DNA of 64,000 bases. Source: Ardenticatenaceae bacterium (GTDB lineage Bacteria > Chloroflexota > Anaerolineae > Promineifilales > Promineifilaceae). The notes beneath the pieces are model-generated. The model was not told the DNA's origin. It saw only the letters and a program-made list of their open reading frames with translations, and made no database searches. Below are positions 42,205 through 51,069 of this stretch, piece after piece (the stretch's first letter is position 1; every line of letters starts with the position of its first letter). The position numbers were made by a program, and so were the translations under genes. The stretch lies in the NCBI GenBank assembly GCA_020634565.1, contig JACKBN010000002.1, positions 62,001 to 126,000 on the forward strand. The letters run 5' to 3'.

Positions 42205-43245
42205 ATGGATAGAATCGACTTTCGTTCCGATACCGTCAGCTGGCCCATGCCCTCCATGCGTGAGGCAATGGCCAACGCGCCGGTAGGCGATGACGTCTAC
42301 GGCGAAGACCCCACTGTGAATAAGCTGGAAGCAATGGCTGCCGAAATGGTGGGCAAAGAAGCTGGCTTGTTTGTTGCCAGCGGCACGATGGGCAACCTGA
42401 CCGCCATTTTGACGCACGGCCGTCGCGGGGATGGGACCATTGTGGGCGAGGATTCCCACACTTTCCGCGCCGAGGCGGGTGGCATGGCGGTATTGGGTGG
42501 CATTGTGCCCAATCCACTACCAACGGATGTATACGGCCGTATGGACCTCACCACGCTCGAAAAAGCCATTTACCCCGATGATCCCCATTACCCCAACAAC
42601 CGTCTCATCCTGGTGGAAAACAGCTATGGAGCCAAAGGTGGCTATCCGATTGAACGAGACTATTTCCAGCAAATCCGCCACATCGCCGACAAAAATAGCA
42701 TGATTGTACACATGGACGGCGCGCGCATTTTTAATGCGGCCGTTGCCCTGAATTTAGACCCGCGCGAAATCACCCAGCATGTCGATTCAGTTACGTTTTG
42801 TCTAAGCAAAGGGCTGTGTGCGCCGGTGGGTTCCGTGCTGTGTGGATCGACAGAGTTCATTGCTCAGGCCCGCCGCGCTCGCAAGCTGGTCGGTGGGGCG
42901 ATGCGTCAGGCTGGCATCTTGGCCGCCGCAGGCATTGTCTCCCTCACCGAGATGGTAGAGCGGCTGGCTGATGATCATGCCCACGCCAAAATGCTGGCTG
43001 ATGGCCTTGCCCAGATTCCCGGCATTGTGCTGGAGCCAGACTTGGTTAAAACCAACATGTTCTTCTTTGAGCTGGCTGAATCTGCCCCAGTGACGCCTGC
43101 CGAATTTGTGCAGCGGCTGCGCGATGAGGCCAACATCTGGCTATCTGGCGGCTACTCGCGCCGCTTCCGGGCGGTAACCCATTATTGGATTCAGGAAGCC
43201 GATGTGGCGCTCTTTTTACAAACCGCACGCGCCATTTTGCAGTAG
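42205..43245 (+). CDS. ltaE: Low-specificity L-threonine aldolase
   Basis: This 346-residue PLP enzyme cleaves L-threonine or allo-threonine to glycine and acetaldehyde. Motifs are 'DFRSDTVSWPMPSMREAM' at the N-terminus, 'VGDDVYGEDPTVNKLE', 'SGTMGNLTA' for phosphate binding, 'HMDGARIFNAA' with Asp171 and Arg174, and the Schiff-base Lys202 in 'FCLSKGLCAPVGS'. A TATAAT at 42181-42186 lies only about 20 bases before ATG 42205, so the leader is very short. It ends 8 bases before the kinase gene at 43254, giving a likely shared transcript. Confidence 0.94.
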   Translation: MDRIDFRSDTVSWPMPSMREAMANAPVGDDVYGEDPTVNKLEAMAAEMVGKEAGLFVASGTMGNLTAILTHGRRGDGTIVGEDSHTFRAEAGGMAVLGGIVPNPLPTDVYGRMDLTTLEKAIYPDDPHYPNNRLILVENSYGAKGGYPIERDYFQQIRHIADKNSMIVHMDGARIFNAAVALNLDPREITQHVDSVTFCLSKGLCAPVGSVLCGSTEFIAQARRARKLVGGAMRQAGILAAAGIVSLTEMVERLADDHAHAKMLADGLAQIPGIVLEPDLVKTNMFFFELAESAPVTPAEFVQRLRDEANIWLSGGYSRRFRAVTHYWIQEADVALFLQTARAILQ

Positions 43246-43253
43246 GAGGGAAG

Positions 43254-46200
43254 ATGTCTAACACGCTGATCGGTCATACGATAAACGGCCGTTACCGGCT
43301 GGAATCCTTGCTGGGGGATGGCGGCATGGGCACCGTCTACCGCGCCTACGATGTGAACCTGGATCGTCAGGTGGCGCTCAAGCTCATGCACGCCCATTTC
43401 GCTCGCCAGGAAGAGTTTCGGGCTCGCCTCATCCAGGAGGCCCGCACCGCCGCCCAGCTAGACCATCCCTCCGTTGTGCAAATTTACGATTTTGGCGACT
43501 CCCCCGAAGGGCTGTTTATCGCCATGGAATTTGTGAACGGTGGCAGCCTGCGCGACCATTTGCGGCGGCTCCAGCGGATGCGCAAATTTTTGCCGCTGGC
43601 CCAAAGCTTGCAAATCGGGGCTCAAATTGCCGAGGCGCTCGACTATGCCTACCGGCGCGGCATCGTGCACCGCGATATCAAGCCGGGCAACATCATGCTC
43701 AAGCGGCTTAACCGCCCCGATGAGCCAGACGAGCAGCCGTTCCGCGCCTTGCTGACCGATTTTGGCTTGGTGAAGCTGCATGAAGGCTCACAATTGACCC
43801 AAAGCGGCACCACGTTGGGCACGCCCACCTACATGTCTCCAGAACAGTGCAAAGGTGACAAACTAGACGGCCGTGCCGACCTGTACGCCCTTGGGGTGGT
43901 GCTCTACGAGCTGTTTACCAACCGACTGCCATTTGAATTTAAGACGTTATCGGATGCGATTGCCGTGCACACACGTGGCGAGATGCCCACGCCCGCCCGC
44001 GAAATCCGCAGTGACATACCAGCTATCATCGACTCGATTTTGGTGCGCTCCCTGGCTAAAAATCCAGATGACCGCTACGCTGATGGAGCCGAGATGGCCG
44101 ATGCTCTGCGCAGCGCTATGGTGGCCCTGGAAGGCGCACCTACCCAAATCATGCTGCGCGAAGAGATGAATATTTTGGAGCGGGTGTCTGAGCCGCCGCC
44201 GGGGCATGAACTGGTCATTAACACGCCAGGGCATCCCCCTAGCACCGTGCCGCTCACTCAAGCGGTCATCACCTTAGGCCGCCACGCGGACAACGAGATT
44301 GTGCTGCCCGCCGAAGGTGTCTCTCGCCACCATTCGCGGCTGCAAGCGACGGCGCTTGGTTGGGAACTGGTCGATTTGGGTGGCATCAACGGCACCTTCC
44401 TCAACGATCGTCGTTTGCGAGCGGATGATCCCACGCCAGTAGCGCCTGGTTCGCGCATTCGCATTGGGCCGTATGAGCTGACGCTGCAAGGGCCGGAGAT
44501 TGCCGTCTTTGAGCAAGAAGCACCGACGTACCAGCAGGAACGGCCGTCTCTCGGTGGTACCACACCCCAAATGACACCAACCCAGGTGGCGACCAGCGAA
44601 CCATTGGGCCTCTTTTTGCCTAGTGACCAGATCAGTGTGGAACCCGGTCAGCAGGTCCAGTTCAAAGTGGAAGTAGTCAATCGCAGTGCGGTGGACGACC
44701 GGGTGAGCTTGCGTGTTCATGGCTTGCCGGGCAATTGGGCAATGCCGCCGAGCGAATTTCGTAATTTGCCCGCGGGCGAAACTATTCAGCTGAGCATAAC
44801 GCTGCGACCGCCTAAGCATCGCAGCACGCCGACGGGACGACAGCGTTTTCGTATAGAACTTGTTTCACAGCAGCACCCCAACATGAAGGTGGGCACTTCT
44901 GCCTCATTGATTATCAGCACGTTTGTGGCGTTTGAAGCCAGCATGGACCCGAATCAGGTGCGGCTGCCGGGTAGTGTAACTGTATCTGTGCACAATACGG
45001 GCAATGCGCCGGGTGATTTCAGCGTGGTAGCCCGTGACCGGCAGGGTGGGTTACGCTTTAAAGGGGAACGCGGCCGTATTCGCTTACAATCCGGGCAAGT
45101 AGCCAACGTGGAGTTGGCGCTGGAGGCAGATCGCTCCAGCTGGTTGGGCAGCGGTGAACTGTATCCCTTTGAGGTTGCCGTAGCTTCGGCCGCGGGTGGA
45201 CGGCAGACATTGTCTGGTGAGGCGCAGGCTGGCCCTTCCATTCCTCCCTGGCTGATGTATGGCGCGGTGTTGGCCATCACTTTTGCTTGCGCGATTAGCT
45301 TCTTTATTTTTACTTTTGGCGAAAATGGCATCTTTCGGCGGACTGGCAGTACGCCTACCGTGGCGATTGAATTGGCCGCCACGGAAACGGCGATTGCCGC
45401 CAGCAATTTCCAAACGGTGACGGCCATTGCGGCCACGGCCGCTGTTGAAGGAGATGCTGACGGTGATGGCCTGAGTAATGCCCAGGAAACCAACATTCTG
45501 CAAACCGATCCCAATAACCCGGATACGGATGGTGATGGGCTGACCGATGGCGAAGAAGCCCTGACGCTGGGTACTAACCCGAAGCTGGCCGACACAGATT
45601 CCGACTTGATTCCCGATGGTGAGGAAGTGAACGTGTATGGCACCAATCCTTTGTTGGCTGATACTGACGGGGACGGGATTAATGATGTGGTGGAAATTTC
45701 GCAGGGCACTGATCCGCTGGCGACGCCTATTGTGACCGAAACGCCGTCGGCCACGCCCACGCTGGGCACGCCGACGGTGACGCCGACACCTTCCAACACG
45801 CCGCAGCCTTCTACAACGCCAACCTCTACCAATACGGCGACGGTGACAAACACGCCGCCACCTTCCTCGACGCCGACAAACACGGCAACGGCGACGACGA
45901 CGCCCACGGCCACGCAGTCACCAACGGCAACCAACACGCCTACAATTACCCCAACGTCAACCAATACACCGCTGCCGAACCCTGATTTGGCTTGTATTGG
46001 CACGCCGCCTCTGATAGATGGCACGTTTAATCCGGCAGAGTGGACCAATTCACCGTTGATACAGTTTTATCCGCCAGACAACAATACCGACTTGGTGCAG
46101 GTCTATTTTGTGCGGGATGCGACCAATTTGTACCTGGCATTCTTGATCAATGATCCCACCACTGATTTGTCGGATGCGATGCGTCTTTACTTTGACACGA

Positions 46201-46538
46201 CAGGCAATCGGGGTGATCCGGATACGGCCGATCGCTTCTTCTTTGTGGTGCGTGACGGCACGGCCAGCGTTCAGGCGGGTATTGGCTCTAACAGCGACGG
46301 CAATATTTGGGATTCCAACTACAGCAGCAGCAACTGGACGGCCGAAATTGGTGGCCAGCAAGGTCAATGGGTAATTGAAATGCGGATTAACGCATCGTCC
46401 GAGATGGCGGCTTTGGCCAATCCCTTTGGCATGATGATGCAGGTGTTGTACACGGGCGACCTGGCCGTTTGGCCGGAAGGTGGCGGCTCGAACAGCCCAT
46501 CTACCTGGCAGTTTGTCAATAATGTAAGCTGTCCATAG
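43254..46538 (+). CDS. Transmembrane Ser/Thr protein kinase with FHA, Ig-like, Ca-binding-repeat and CBM9-like domains
   Basis: The protein has 1094 residues from ATG 43254, preceded by AGGAGGG. The kinase domain (about 14-290) has the Gly loop 'GDGGMGTVY', Lys43, catalytic HRD 139-141 and DFG at 169-171. An FHA domain (about 320-410) has Gly-Arg 342-343, 'SRHHSR' and 'NGT'. Two beta-sandwich repeats of the alpha-galactosidase NEW3/CARDB type follow (about 450-555 and 565-655), then one TM helix (about 665-688). Three or four thrombospondin-3-like calcium loops ('DADGDGLSNAQE', 'DTDGDGLTDGEE', 'DTDGDGINDVVE'; 733-815) precede a long Thr/Pro linker. The C-terminal domain is CBM9-like ('LIDGTFNPAEW' onward). 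The topology puts kinase, FHA and the Ig-like repeats inside, and the calcium and carbohydrate modules outside. The FHA could read its own phosphorylation. The substrate is unknown. Confidence 0.92.
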   Translation: MSNTLIGHTINGRYRLESLLGDGGMGTVYRAYDVNLDRQVALKLMHAHFARQEEFRARLIQEARTAAQLDHPSVVQIYDFGDSPEGLFIAMEFVNGGSLRDHLRRLQRMRKFLPLAQSLQIGAQIAEALDYAYRRGIVHRDIKPGNIMLKRLNRPDEPDEQPFRALLTDFGLVKLHEGSQLTQSGTTLGTPTYMSPEQCKGDKLDGRADLYALGVVLYELFTNRLPFEFKTLSDAIAVHTRGEMPTPAREIRSDIPAIIDSILVRSLAKNPDDRYADGAEMADALRSAMVALEGAPTQIMLREEMNILERVSEPPPGHELVINTPGHPPSTVPLTQAVITLGRHADNEIVLPAEGVSRHHSRLQATALGWELVDLGGINGTFLNDRRLRADDPTPVAPGSRIRIGPYELTLQGPEIAVFEQEAPTYQQERPSLGGTTPQMTPTQVATSEPLGLFLPSDQISVEPGQQVQFKVEVVNRSAVDDRVSLRVHGLPGNWAMPPSEFRNLPAGETIQLSITLRPPKHRSTPTGRQRFRIELVSQQHPNMKVGTSASLIISTFVAFEASMDPNQVRLPGSVTVSVHNTGNAPGDFSVVARDRQGGLRFKGERGRIRLQSGQVANVELALEADRSSWLGSGELYPFEVAVASAAGGRQTLSGEAQAGPSIPPWLMYGAVLAITFACAISFFIFTFGENGIFRRTGSTPTVAIELAATETAIAASNFQTVTAIAATAAVEGDADGDGLSNAQETNILQTDPNNPDTDGDGLTDGEEALTLGTNPKLADTDSDLIPDGEEVNVYGTNPLLADTDGDGINDVVEISQGTDPLATPIVTETPSATPTLGTPTVTPTPSNTPQPSTTPTSTNTATVTNTPPPSSTPTNTATATTTPTATQSPTATNTPTITPTSTNTPLPNPDLACIGTPPLIDGTFNPAEWTNSPLIQFYPPDNNTDLVQVYFVRDATNLYLAFLINDPTTDLSDAMRLYFDTTGNRGDPDTADRFFFVVRDGTASVQAGIGSNSDGNIWDSNYSSSNWTAEIGGQQGQWVIEMRINASSEMAALANPFGMMMQVLYTGDLAVWPEGGGSNSPSTWQFVNNVSCP

Positions 46539-46567
46539 ACTGTCAAAAGCGAAAAAGCAAAAGTAAT

Positions 46568-46610
46568 AAGTGAGGTAAAAGTGACTGATTTGCTTTTGCC
46601 TCACTTTTTT
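46568..46610 (+). terminator. Rho-independent terminator after the receptor kinase
   Basis: AAGTGAGGTAAAAG (46568-46581) pairs with CTTTTGCCTCACTT (46593-46606) with one G-T wobble, followed by TTTT. Confidence 0.9.
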
Positions 46611-46684
46611 GCTGGTAAGTGAGCTTACGTTACCTGCGGTTTTTGCCGGTAAAATAACGAAAATTTCAACAATTGGAGAGAATA

Positions 46685-47254
46685 ATGCTTGATTTAACCC
46701 CTGTGCGGAACAAGGAAATGAGCTACGCAGAACTGGTGGCCGATTTAACGGTGACCGATTTGCGTGATTTGACAAACGAGATGATTGATTACCAGCTCAA
46801 TTTGCTGGCGACGTGTACCGATGCGGATGTGGTTTTTGTGCCAGTAGACCCGAACGCCGATGATCCTTATGCGGCGGAGGATGCGGACAAAGATATTGCC
46901 TGGACGTTGGGGCATTTGATTGTGCATGTGACGGCTTCCTCAGAGGAGAGTGCGGCGTTGGCGGCAGAGATGGCGCGCGGCGTGGAGCGAGACGGCCGTT
47001 CCCGCAGCGAGATTCCCTGGGAAACGGTAACAACGGTGGCGCAGTGCCGCCAACGTCTGGAAGAAAGCCGCCGGATGCGCCTGGCCAGCCTGGATATGTG
47101 GCCGGATGAACCGTACCTGGACAACACCGTCACGCCGTGGGCGGCCATTGGCGAGATTGATGCGTACGGCCGTTTTGTCCTCGGGTTGGCGCATGACCAA
47201 GGGCATCTGGCGCAAATCGAGGATGTGATTGCCCAGGCCAAAGCGGCCCGCTAG
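46685..47254 (+). CDS. DinB superfamily protein
   Basis: The protein has 189 residues from ATG 46685, preceded by GGAGAG; an in-frame start at 46673 lies before that site. It is a four-helix bundle with the DinB/YfiT-type His ligands spaced across it: His in 'AWTLGHLIVHVT' and 'GLAHDQGHLAQIEDV'. The family includes metal-dependent thiol transferases and DNA-damage-induced proteins; the activity here is unknown. It lies directly after a terminator and before the YfhO-like gene, with a 32-base gap. Confidence 0.87.
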   Translation: MLDLTPVRNKEMSYAELVADLTVTDLRDLTNEMIDYQLNLLATCTDADVVFVPVDPNADDPYAAEDADKDIAWTLGHLIVHVTASSEESAALAAEMARGVERDGRSRSEIPWETVTTVAQCRQRLEESRRMRLASLDMWPDEPYLDNTVTPWAAIGEIDAYGRFVLGLAHDQGHLAQIEDVIAQAKAAR

Positions 47255-47286
47255 CTAGCAGTGCTTAGCACCTTGTGTGGGCTGAA

Positions 47287-49602
47287 ATGAGGCACTCCAA
47301 GTCCCTTCGGTACGATCTGCTGGCTGGCTTGTTTTTAGCCGTGCTGGTCATCTTGCTGTACGGTCAAGCCGTGTTCACACCCGGAGAATTGGCGTACGGT
47401 CAGGACACTAGCTACTTTTACCCACATGAGGTGATTCTTCAAGCTTCCGGTTTTGGGGCTGACTTTCCCCTTTGGAACCCCTATTTTGGCGCGGGCGCCC
47501 CTGGATTGGGCAAAATTCAGGTGGGGATGCTTTATCCCCCACTGGTGATCCTGCGTGCCCTGTTTGACGTAGAAATGACGCTGGACCTGGATGCGGCGCT
47601 GCATCTGTTTTTGGCGGGGCTGGGCATTTATTTGCTCATGCGCCAGCTAAAGGTTGGGCAGATACCGGCGCTGTTTACGGCCGTTGCTTTTATGCTGTCT
47701 GGCTCGTTTACTCCCCGTATTCTGGCTGGGCATGCGTCCGTTTTGCGCGTGCTCGCCTGGAGCGGCTGGCTGCTTTGGGCGTATATTCGGCTGCTCAAGC
47801 GCGGAACCCTGCTGAACATCATTTTAACGGCTCTCATCATTGGTTTTGTGATTTTGGGCGGGCATCCTCAAATGAGCCTTATGGTACTGCTATTGCCCTT
47901 GGGCTACTTTGGCGTTTACTTCCTGCCGGGCCGTATTCGCACCAAAAAGTGGCGTGAATTGGCGGCGGGATTTGGCCGGTCTGTGGGGGTTGTGGGGCTG
48001 GCGCTGGGATTAACGGCCGTACAAATCTTGCCTTATCTCGCTTGGGTAGGGCAGACGGTCAGATCCGCCGGCAACGCTTTTGACAGCTTTGACCTGCTGA
48101 TACGTCACTCAGTTTGGTGGCATGATTTCCTCTCTTTCATCATGCCCACAATCTGGTTTGAGCCGGCTGGTCGCATCTCTTTGGGCGCAGAAAATCCACC
48201 CTTTTTTTGGGAAATCTCGGCGTTTACCGGCGTTTTGACGCTGTTGATAATTGGGATCGGCCTCGTGCTGCGCTCTAATATTCATCGAGGCCACCGCTGG
48301 TTTTTTGGCGGCGTGGCGGTGGTTGGCCTGGTGTTGAGCATGGGGACAATCAATCCGCTTTACGAATTTGTCTTTGAGGCCATGCCTTACTTTCGGGCGC
48401 CGGGTCGGTTTATGTTTTTGTGGGCATTGGCAACGGCCGTTTTGGCTGGTCTCGTTTTAGATATCTGGCTAAAAAACCCCTCAACTTTGCCCCGATTAAA
48501 CAAGCTGGTTGTGGGCTTGGCTGCCGCTGCACTGCTGCTGTTGGCTGGCTGGCGATTGCTGCAACCCACACTGCCGGATTTGCTGCAAAATTATCTGCAC
48601 TTTACGCGTGAGGCGGCGCTGGTGGCTCCGCAAACAGTTGGCCAAAATGTGAACGCGTTGGCGGTGAAACTAGGCATCTTGGCCATCTTGTTTTTGCCTG
48701 TAGGGCGCTGGCGGGAATACGGCCGTTACCTGGGTCTGCTGTTGGTTATCGCGCTGACCGTTGAAATGAGCGTGTTCACCCGGGAATTCACCGAACCAAT
48801 GCCGCTAACCACCCTGTATCTTCCCGGCTCACGCTATTCACAGCTCGATTATTCAGTCGCAGCGCATCGCTTCGACGGCTACCGGCAGCCACCGCTGTAT
48901 CTCGTTGCATCCTTGACCCAGCTTCATAATGGCGAGGAGAGCAGCAAGTTGGACAATCTGCTACAAAGCGACAATGGTTTGAACTTGCTGGCGGCCAATT
49001 TCATCATTACGGAGGGCGATTTTGCTGATGGACAGCTGGTGCAGACCAAAAATGGCTGGAATCTGTTCTCTCACTGGCAGAATTTGCCCCGGATTTATGC
49101 GGCGCCAACTGTGCAGTTGGTGTCCGATGAAGCCGCTGCCCTGCAACTTGTGGGGGATGCGGCTTTTTCCGGTTGGCAAGAAGCCATTGTGGTTCAAACA
49201 GAAGACCAGGAGCAAGCGGCTCAGCTGGAGCTGCTTTTGGCCAAACCCGAGAATGGCGAACCAGCTGACTTCTCGGGGCGCTATCTCACGTATGGCAACA
49301 ACCGATTGGTGGCAGAAGTTACCACCTCGCAGCCGATGATGGTTGTTTTTAGCGAGATGTACGATGCGGATTGGCAGGCTGAGGTGAACGGCCGTTCCGC
49401 AAACTTATGGCTGGTTAACTATGCCTTTCGCGGGGTGATTGTTGAGCCAGGCACCAGCACCATTGTGATGCAGTACCGTCCGCAGGCGTACCGGCTGGGT
49501 GCCGTGATTTCTGGCGGAACTGGCCTGTTGCTACTCGCTGCTGCCCTTTACCAATTTGTGATGTGGCGGCGCGGCATGATCAGGCGCAAAGGAGCCGCAT
49601 GA
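47287..49602 (+). CDS. YfhO-like large membrane protein (GT-C-type fold)
   Basis: The protein has 771 residues from ATG 47287; the frame is open to a GTG at 47275. About 12 membrane helices form the first 560 residues, with the early extracytoplasmic loop 'AYGQDTSYFYPHE', typical of YfhO/GT-C glycosyltransferases where an Asp lies in loop 1. A soluble region of about 150 residues with mixed strands follows, then a final helix and basic tail. YfhO is linked to glycosylation of wall or membrane lipoteichoic polymers. The specific acceptor is unknown. Its stop overlaps the HD-domain gene (ATGA at 49599-49602). Confidence 0.85.
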   Translation: MRHSKSLRYDLLAGLFLAVLVILLYGQAVFTPGELAYGQDTSYFYPHEVILQASGFGADFPLWNPYFGAGAPGLGKIQVGMLYPPLVILRALFDVEMTLDLDAALHLFLAGLGIYLLMRQLKVGQIPALFTAVAFMLSGSFTPRILAGHASVLRVLAWSGWLLWAYIRLLKRGTLLNIILTALIIGFVILGGHPQMSLMVLLLPLGYFGVYFLPGRIRTKKWRELAAGFGRSVGVVGLALGLTAVQILPYLAWVGQTVRSAGNAFDSFDLLIRHSVWWHDFLSFIMPTIWFEPAGRISLGAENPPFFWEISAFTGVLTLLIIGIGLVLRSNIHRGHRWFFGGVAVVGLVLSMGTINPLYEFVFEAMPYFRAPGRFMFLWALATAVLAGLVLDIWLKNPSTLPRLNKLVVGLAAAALLLLAGWRLLQPTLPDLLQNYLHFTREAALVAPQTVGQNVNALAVKLGILAILFLPVGRWREYGRYLGLLLVIALTVEMSVFTREFTEPMPLTTLYLPGSRYSQLDYSVAAHRFDGYRQPPLYLVASLTQLHNGEESSKLDNLLQSDNGLNLLAANFIITEGDFADGQLVQTKNGWNLFSHWQNLPRIYAAPTVQLVSDEAAALQLVGDAAFSGWQEAIVVQTEDQEQAAQLELLLAKPENGEPADFSGRYLTYGNNRLVAEVTTSQPMMVVFSEMYDADWQAEVNGRSANLWLVNYAFRGVIVEPGTSTIVMQYRPQAYRLGAVISGGTGLLLLAAALYQFVMWRRGMIRRKGAA

Positions 49603-50234
49603 AAAAGCGTTGGCTAACTTTGGCCGCTTACCTTGGTTTGGCATCAGGCGCAGCTGAAAAGATATGGTTCGATTTGGTGGCGGCATATGGGGCCGACGGC
49701 CGTTTCTACCACAATCTCACCCACATCAAACACGCTTTAGACGTGGCCGAACAGTTGCAAGCGGTGGCAGTGGATTTTACGGCCGTTCAGCTAGCCATTT
49801 GGTTTCATGACGTGGTGTACGATCCGCGTCGCAGCGACAACGAAGCCGAAAGTGCCGCTTATGCCGAGCGGATGTTACGGCCGTTGGGCGTGCCCGATGA
49901 GCTGCTGGCCAAAGTCCGCACGCTCATTTTGGCAACAAAAACTCATGAAGCTGCTGCTGAACCGGATGTGTGGGTGATGCTGGATGCGGATTTGGCGATT
50001 TTGAGCGCGCCGCCGGAACAGTACGACACGTATGCGCAGACGATTAGGCAGGAGTATAGCTTTGTACCCGAGGATCAGTATGTGCTGGGGCGAACGGCCG
50101 TCTTGCAAACGTTCCTGGTGCGCTCACCGTTTTACTTTACAGAGCAGATGCAAGAGCGGGGGGATACGGCCGTTTACGAAAATCTTGGCCGTGAGTTGGC
50201 GCAGTTGAAAAAGCGGAACACAGAGGGGCGCTGA
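49599..50234 (+). CDS. HD-domain predicted metal-dependent phosphohydrolase
   Basis: The protein has 211 residues from ATG 49599, which overlaps the stop of the YfhO-like gene, so it is translationally coupled. The HD-type segment is 'HNLTHIKHALDVAEQL' and 'AIWFHDVVYDPRRSDNEAESAAYAE' (key H, H, H-D, D, E), then 'VRTLILATKTHE' and 'DADLAILS' with the last Asp ligand. This matches the COG4339-like HD hydrolase group rather than the GYP or RelA types. The substrate is unknown. It contains six or more ACGGCCGT copies in 630 bases, the densest gene in the window. Confidence 0.88.
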   Translation: MKKRWLTLAAYLGLASGAAEKIWFDLVAAYGADGRFYHNLTHIKHALDVAEQLQAVAVDFTAVQLAIWFHDVVYDPRRSDNEAESAAYAERMLRPLGVPDELLAKVRTLILATKTHEAAAEPDVWVMLDADLAILSAPPEQYDTYAQTIRQEYSFVPEDQYVLGRTAVLQTFLVRSPFYFTEQMQERGDTAVYENLGRELAQLKKRNTEGR

Positions 50235-50391
50235 GAAGCACGGAGCTACACAGAGATCGTTGCCGGTGATGTGCTGGCGGCAAACGGCGATATTCAAACA
50301 AACAGATTATGCCGGGGAGAAAATCCCCATACTGCTCTTTGATCTTTTGCTGTTTTTCGGCCGTGCCTATGGCCGAGCGAACGATTTGCAT
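50235..50391. other. Spacer with a possible gene remnant and a CACAGAG-type repeat
   Basis: The plus strand opens with 'CACAGAGGGGCGCTGAGAAG' and then 'CACGGAGCTACACAGAG', a degenerate purine-rich dispersed repeat. On the minus strand an ATG at 50391 opens a plausible peptide start ('MQIVRSAIGTAEKQQKIKEQ'), which then runs into the repeat and loses coding character. It may be the decayed 5' end of a gene truncated by the repeat. The evidence is weak. Confidence 0.3.
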
Positions 50392-50415
50392 TTTGGAGGC
50401 CTGTTCAGGGCAGGA

Positions 50416-51030
50416 TTACTCACCTAACGCTTCCAGCGGGCCAATCCATGTTTCGGCAAAGGCCAAAAAGGCTGTGCTGGAAAACTGCCCATCCGCTGCC
50501 TGAGTTACCCGTGCTTCTCCCGCTATTCGTTTGCCATTCAGCTGAATCTGACCCATCTGGCAAGGACAAATGACAGTTGTCAGGTCGTAGGCCGCTTCAC
50601 CTGCTGGAAATCGTGGCCAGATAACTTGTTTGCGCTCCAATAGTTTGTGCCATTCTATCTCTATTGGTATCTGCGGCGTCTGACACTTAACCTGGTAACG
50701 ATGGCTGTCAAAGGTGTGGTCACATTGTGCTTCTACGGTGGACAAGGTGTTGATAGGCACATCCTGAAATTCAGGGAAATGCTGGGTCAGATTGTTTACC
50801 AATACCTGGGCCAGGTTGCGGTTATCTGTAAAAATGCCTCCGTGACCGATCTCAGCGACCGGCGTGGTCGCCGGATTCAACCAGAGTACAAGCACATGCC
50901 CGACCCCAAAGGGACTGTCGGTGCAATACCAGTAACTGACGACAGCAATTGCCTGTTCGGTGCCCGGAAGGTATAAGGTCATCCCTGGGTTTTCCCCGCT
51001 AAAGAAGACGGGGCGCTTTATTTCATTCAT
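50416..51030 (-). CDS. Hypothetical soluble protein
   Basis: The protein has 204 residues from ATG 51030; the frame is open to a TTG at 51054. It is predicted cytoplasmic and beta-rich, with 'ICPCQMGQIQLNGKRI' and a second Cys pair region ('HTFDSHRYQVKCQTPQ'). No signal peptide or membrane helix is visible. The two Cys of 'CPC' could bind metal. I do not recognise the family. It is the first intact gene after the frameshifted kinase locus. Confidence 0.6.
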   Translation of the reverse strand: MNEIKRPVFFSGENPGMTLYLPGTEQAIAVVSYWYCTDSPFGVGHVLVLWLNPATTPVAEIGHGGIFTDNRNLAQVLVNNLTQHFPEFQDVPINTLSTVEAQCDHTFDSHRYQVKCQTPQIPIEIEWHKLLERKQVIWPRFPAGEAAYDLTTVICPCQMGQIQLNGKRIAGEARVTQAADGQFSSTAFLAFAETWIGPLEALGE

Positions 51031-51069
51031 GGCCACAACTTTACCTCGTTGCAAAGTATTGCCGTTATT

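Noticed and set aside
44954..46048. Long minus-strand frame rich in Val-Gly repeats opposite the receptor kinase
   Set aside because: It is the complement of the Thr/Pro linker and calcium-repeat codons; no start signal or family features.
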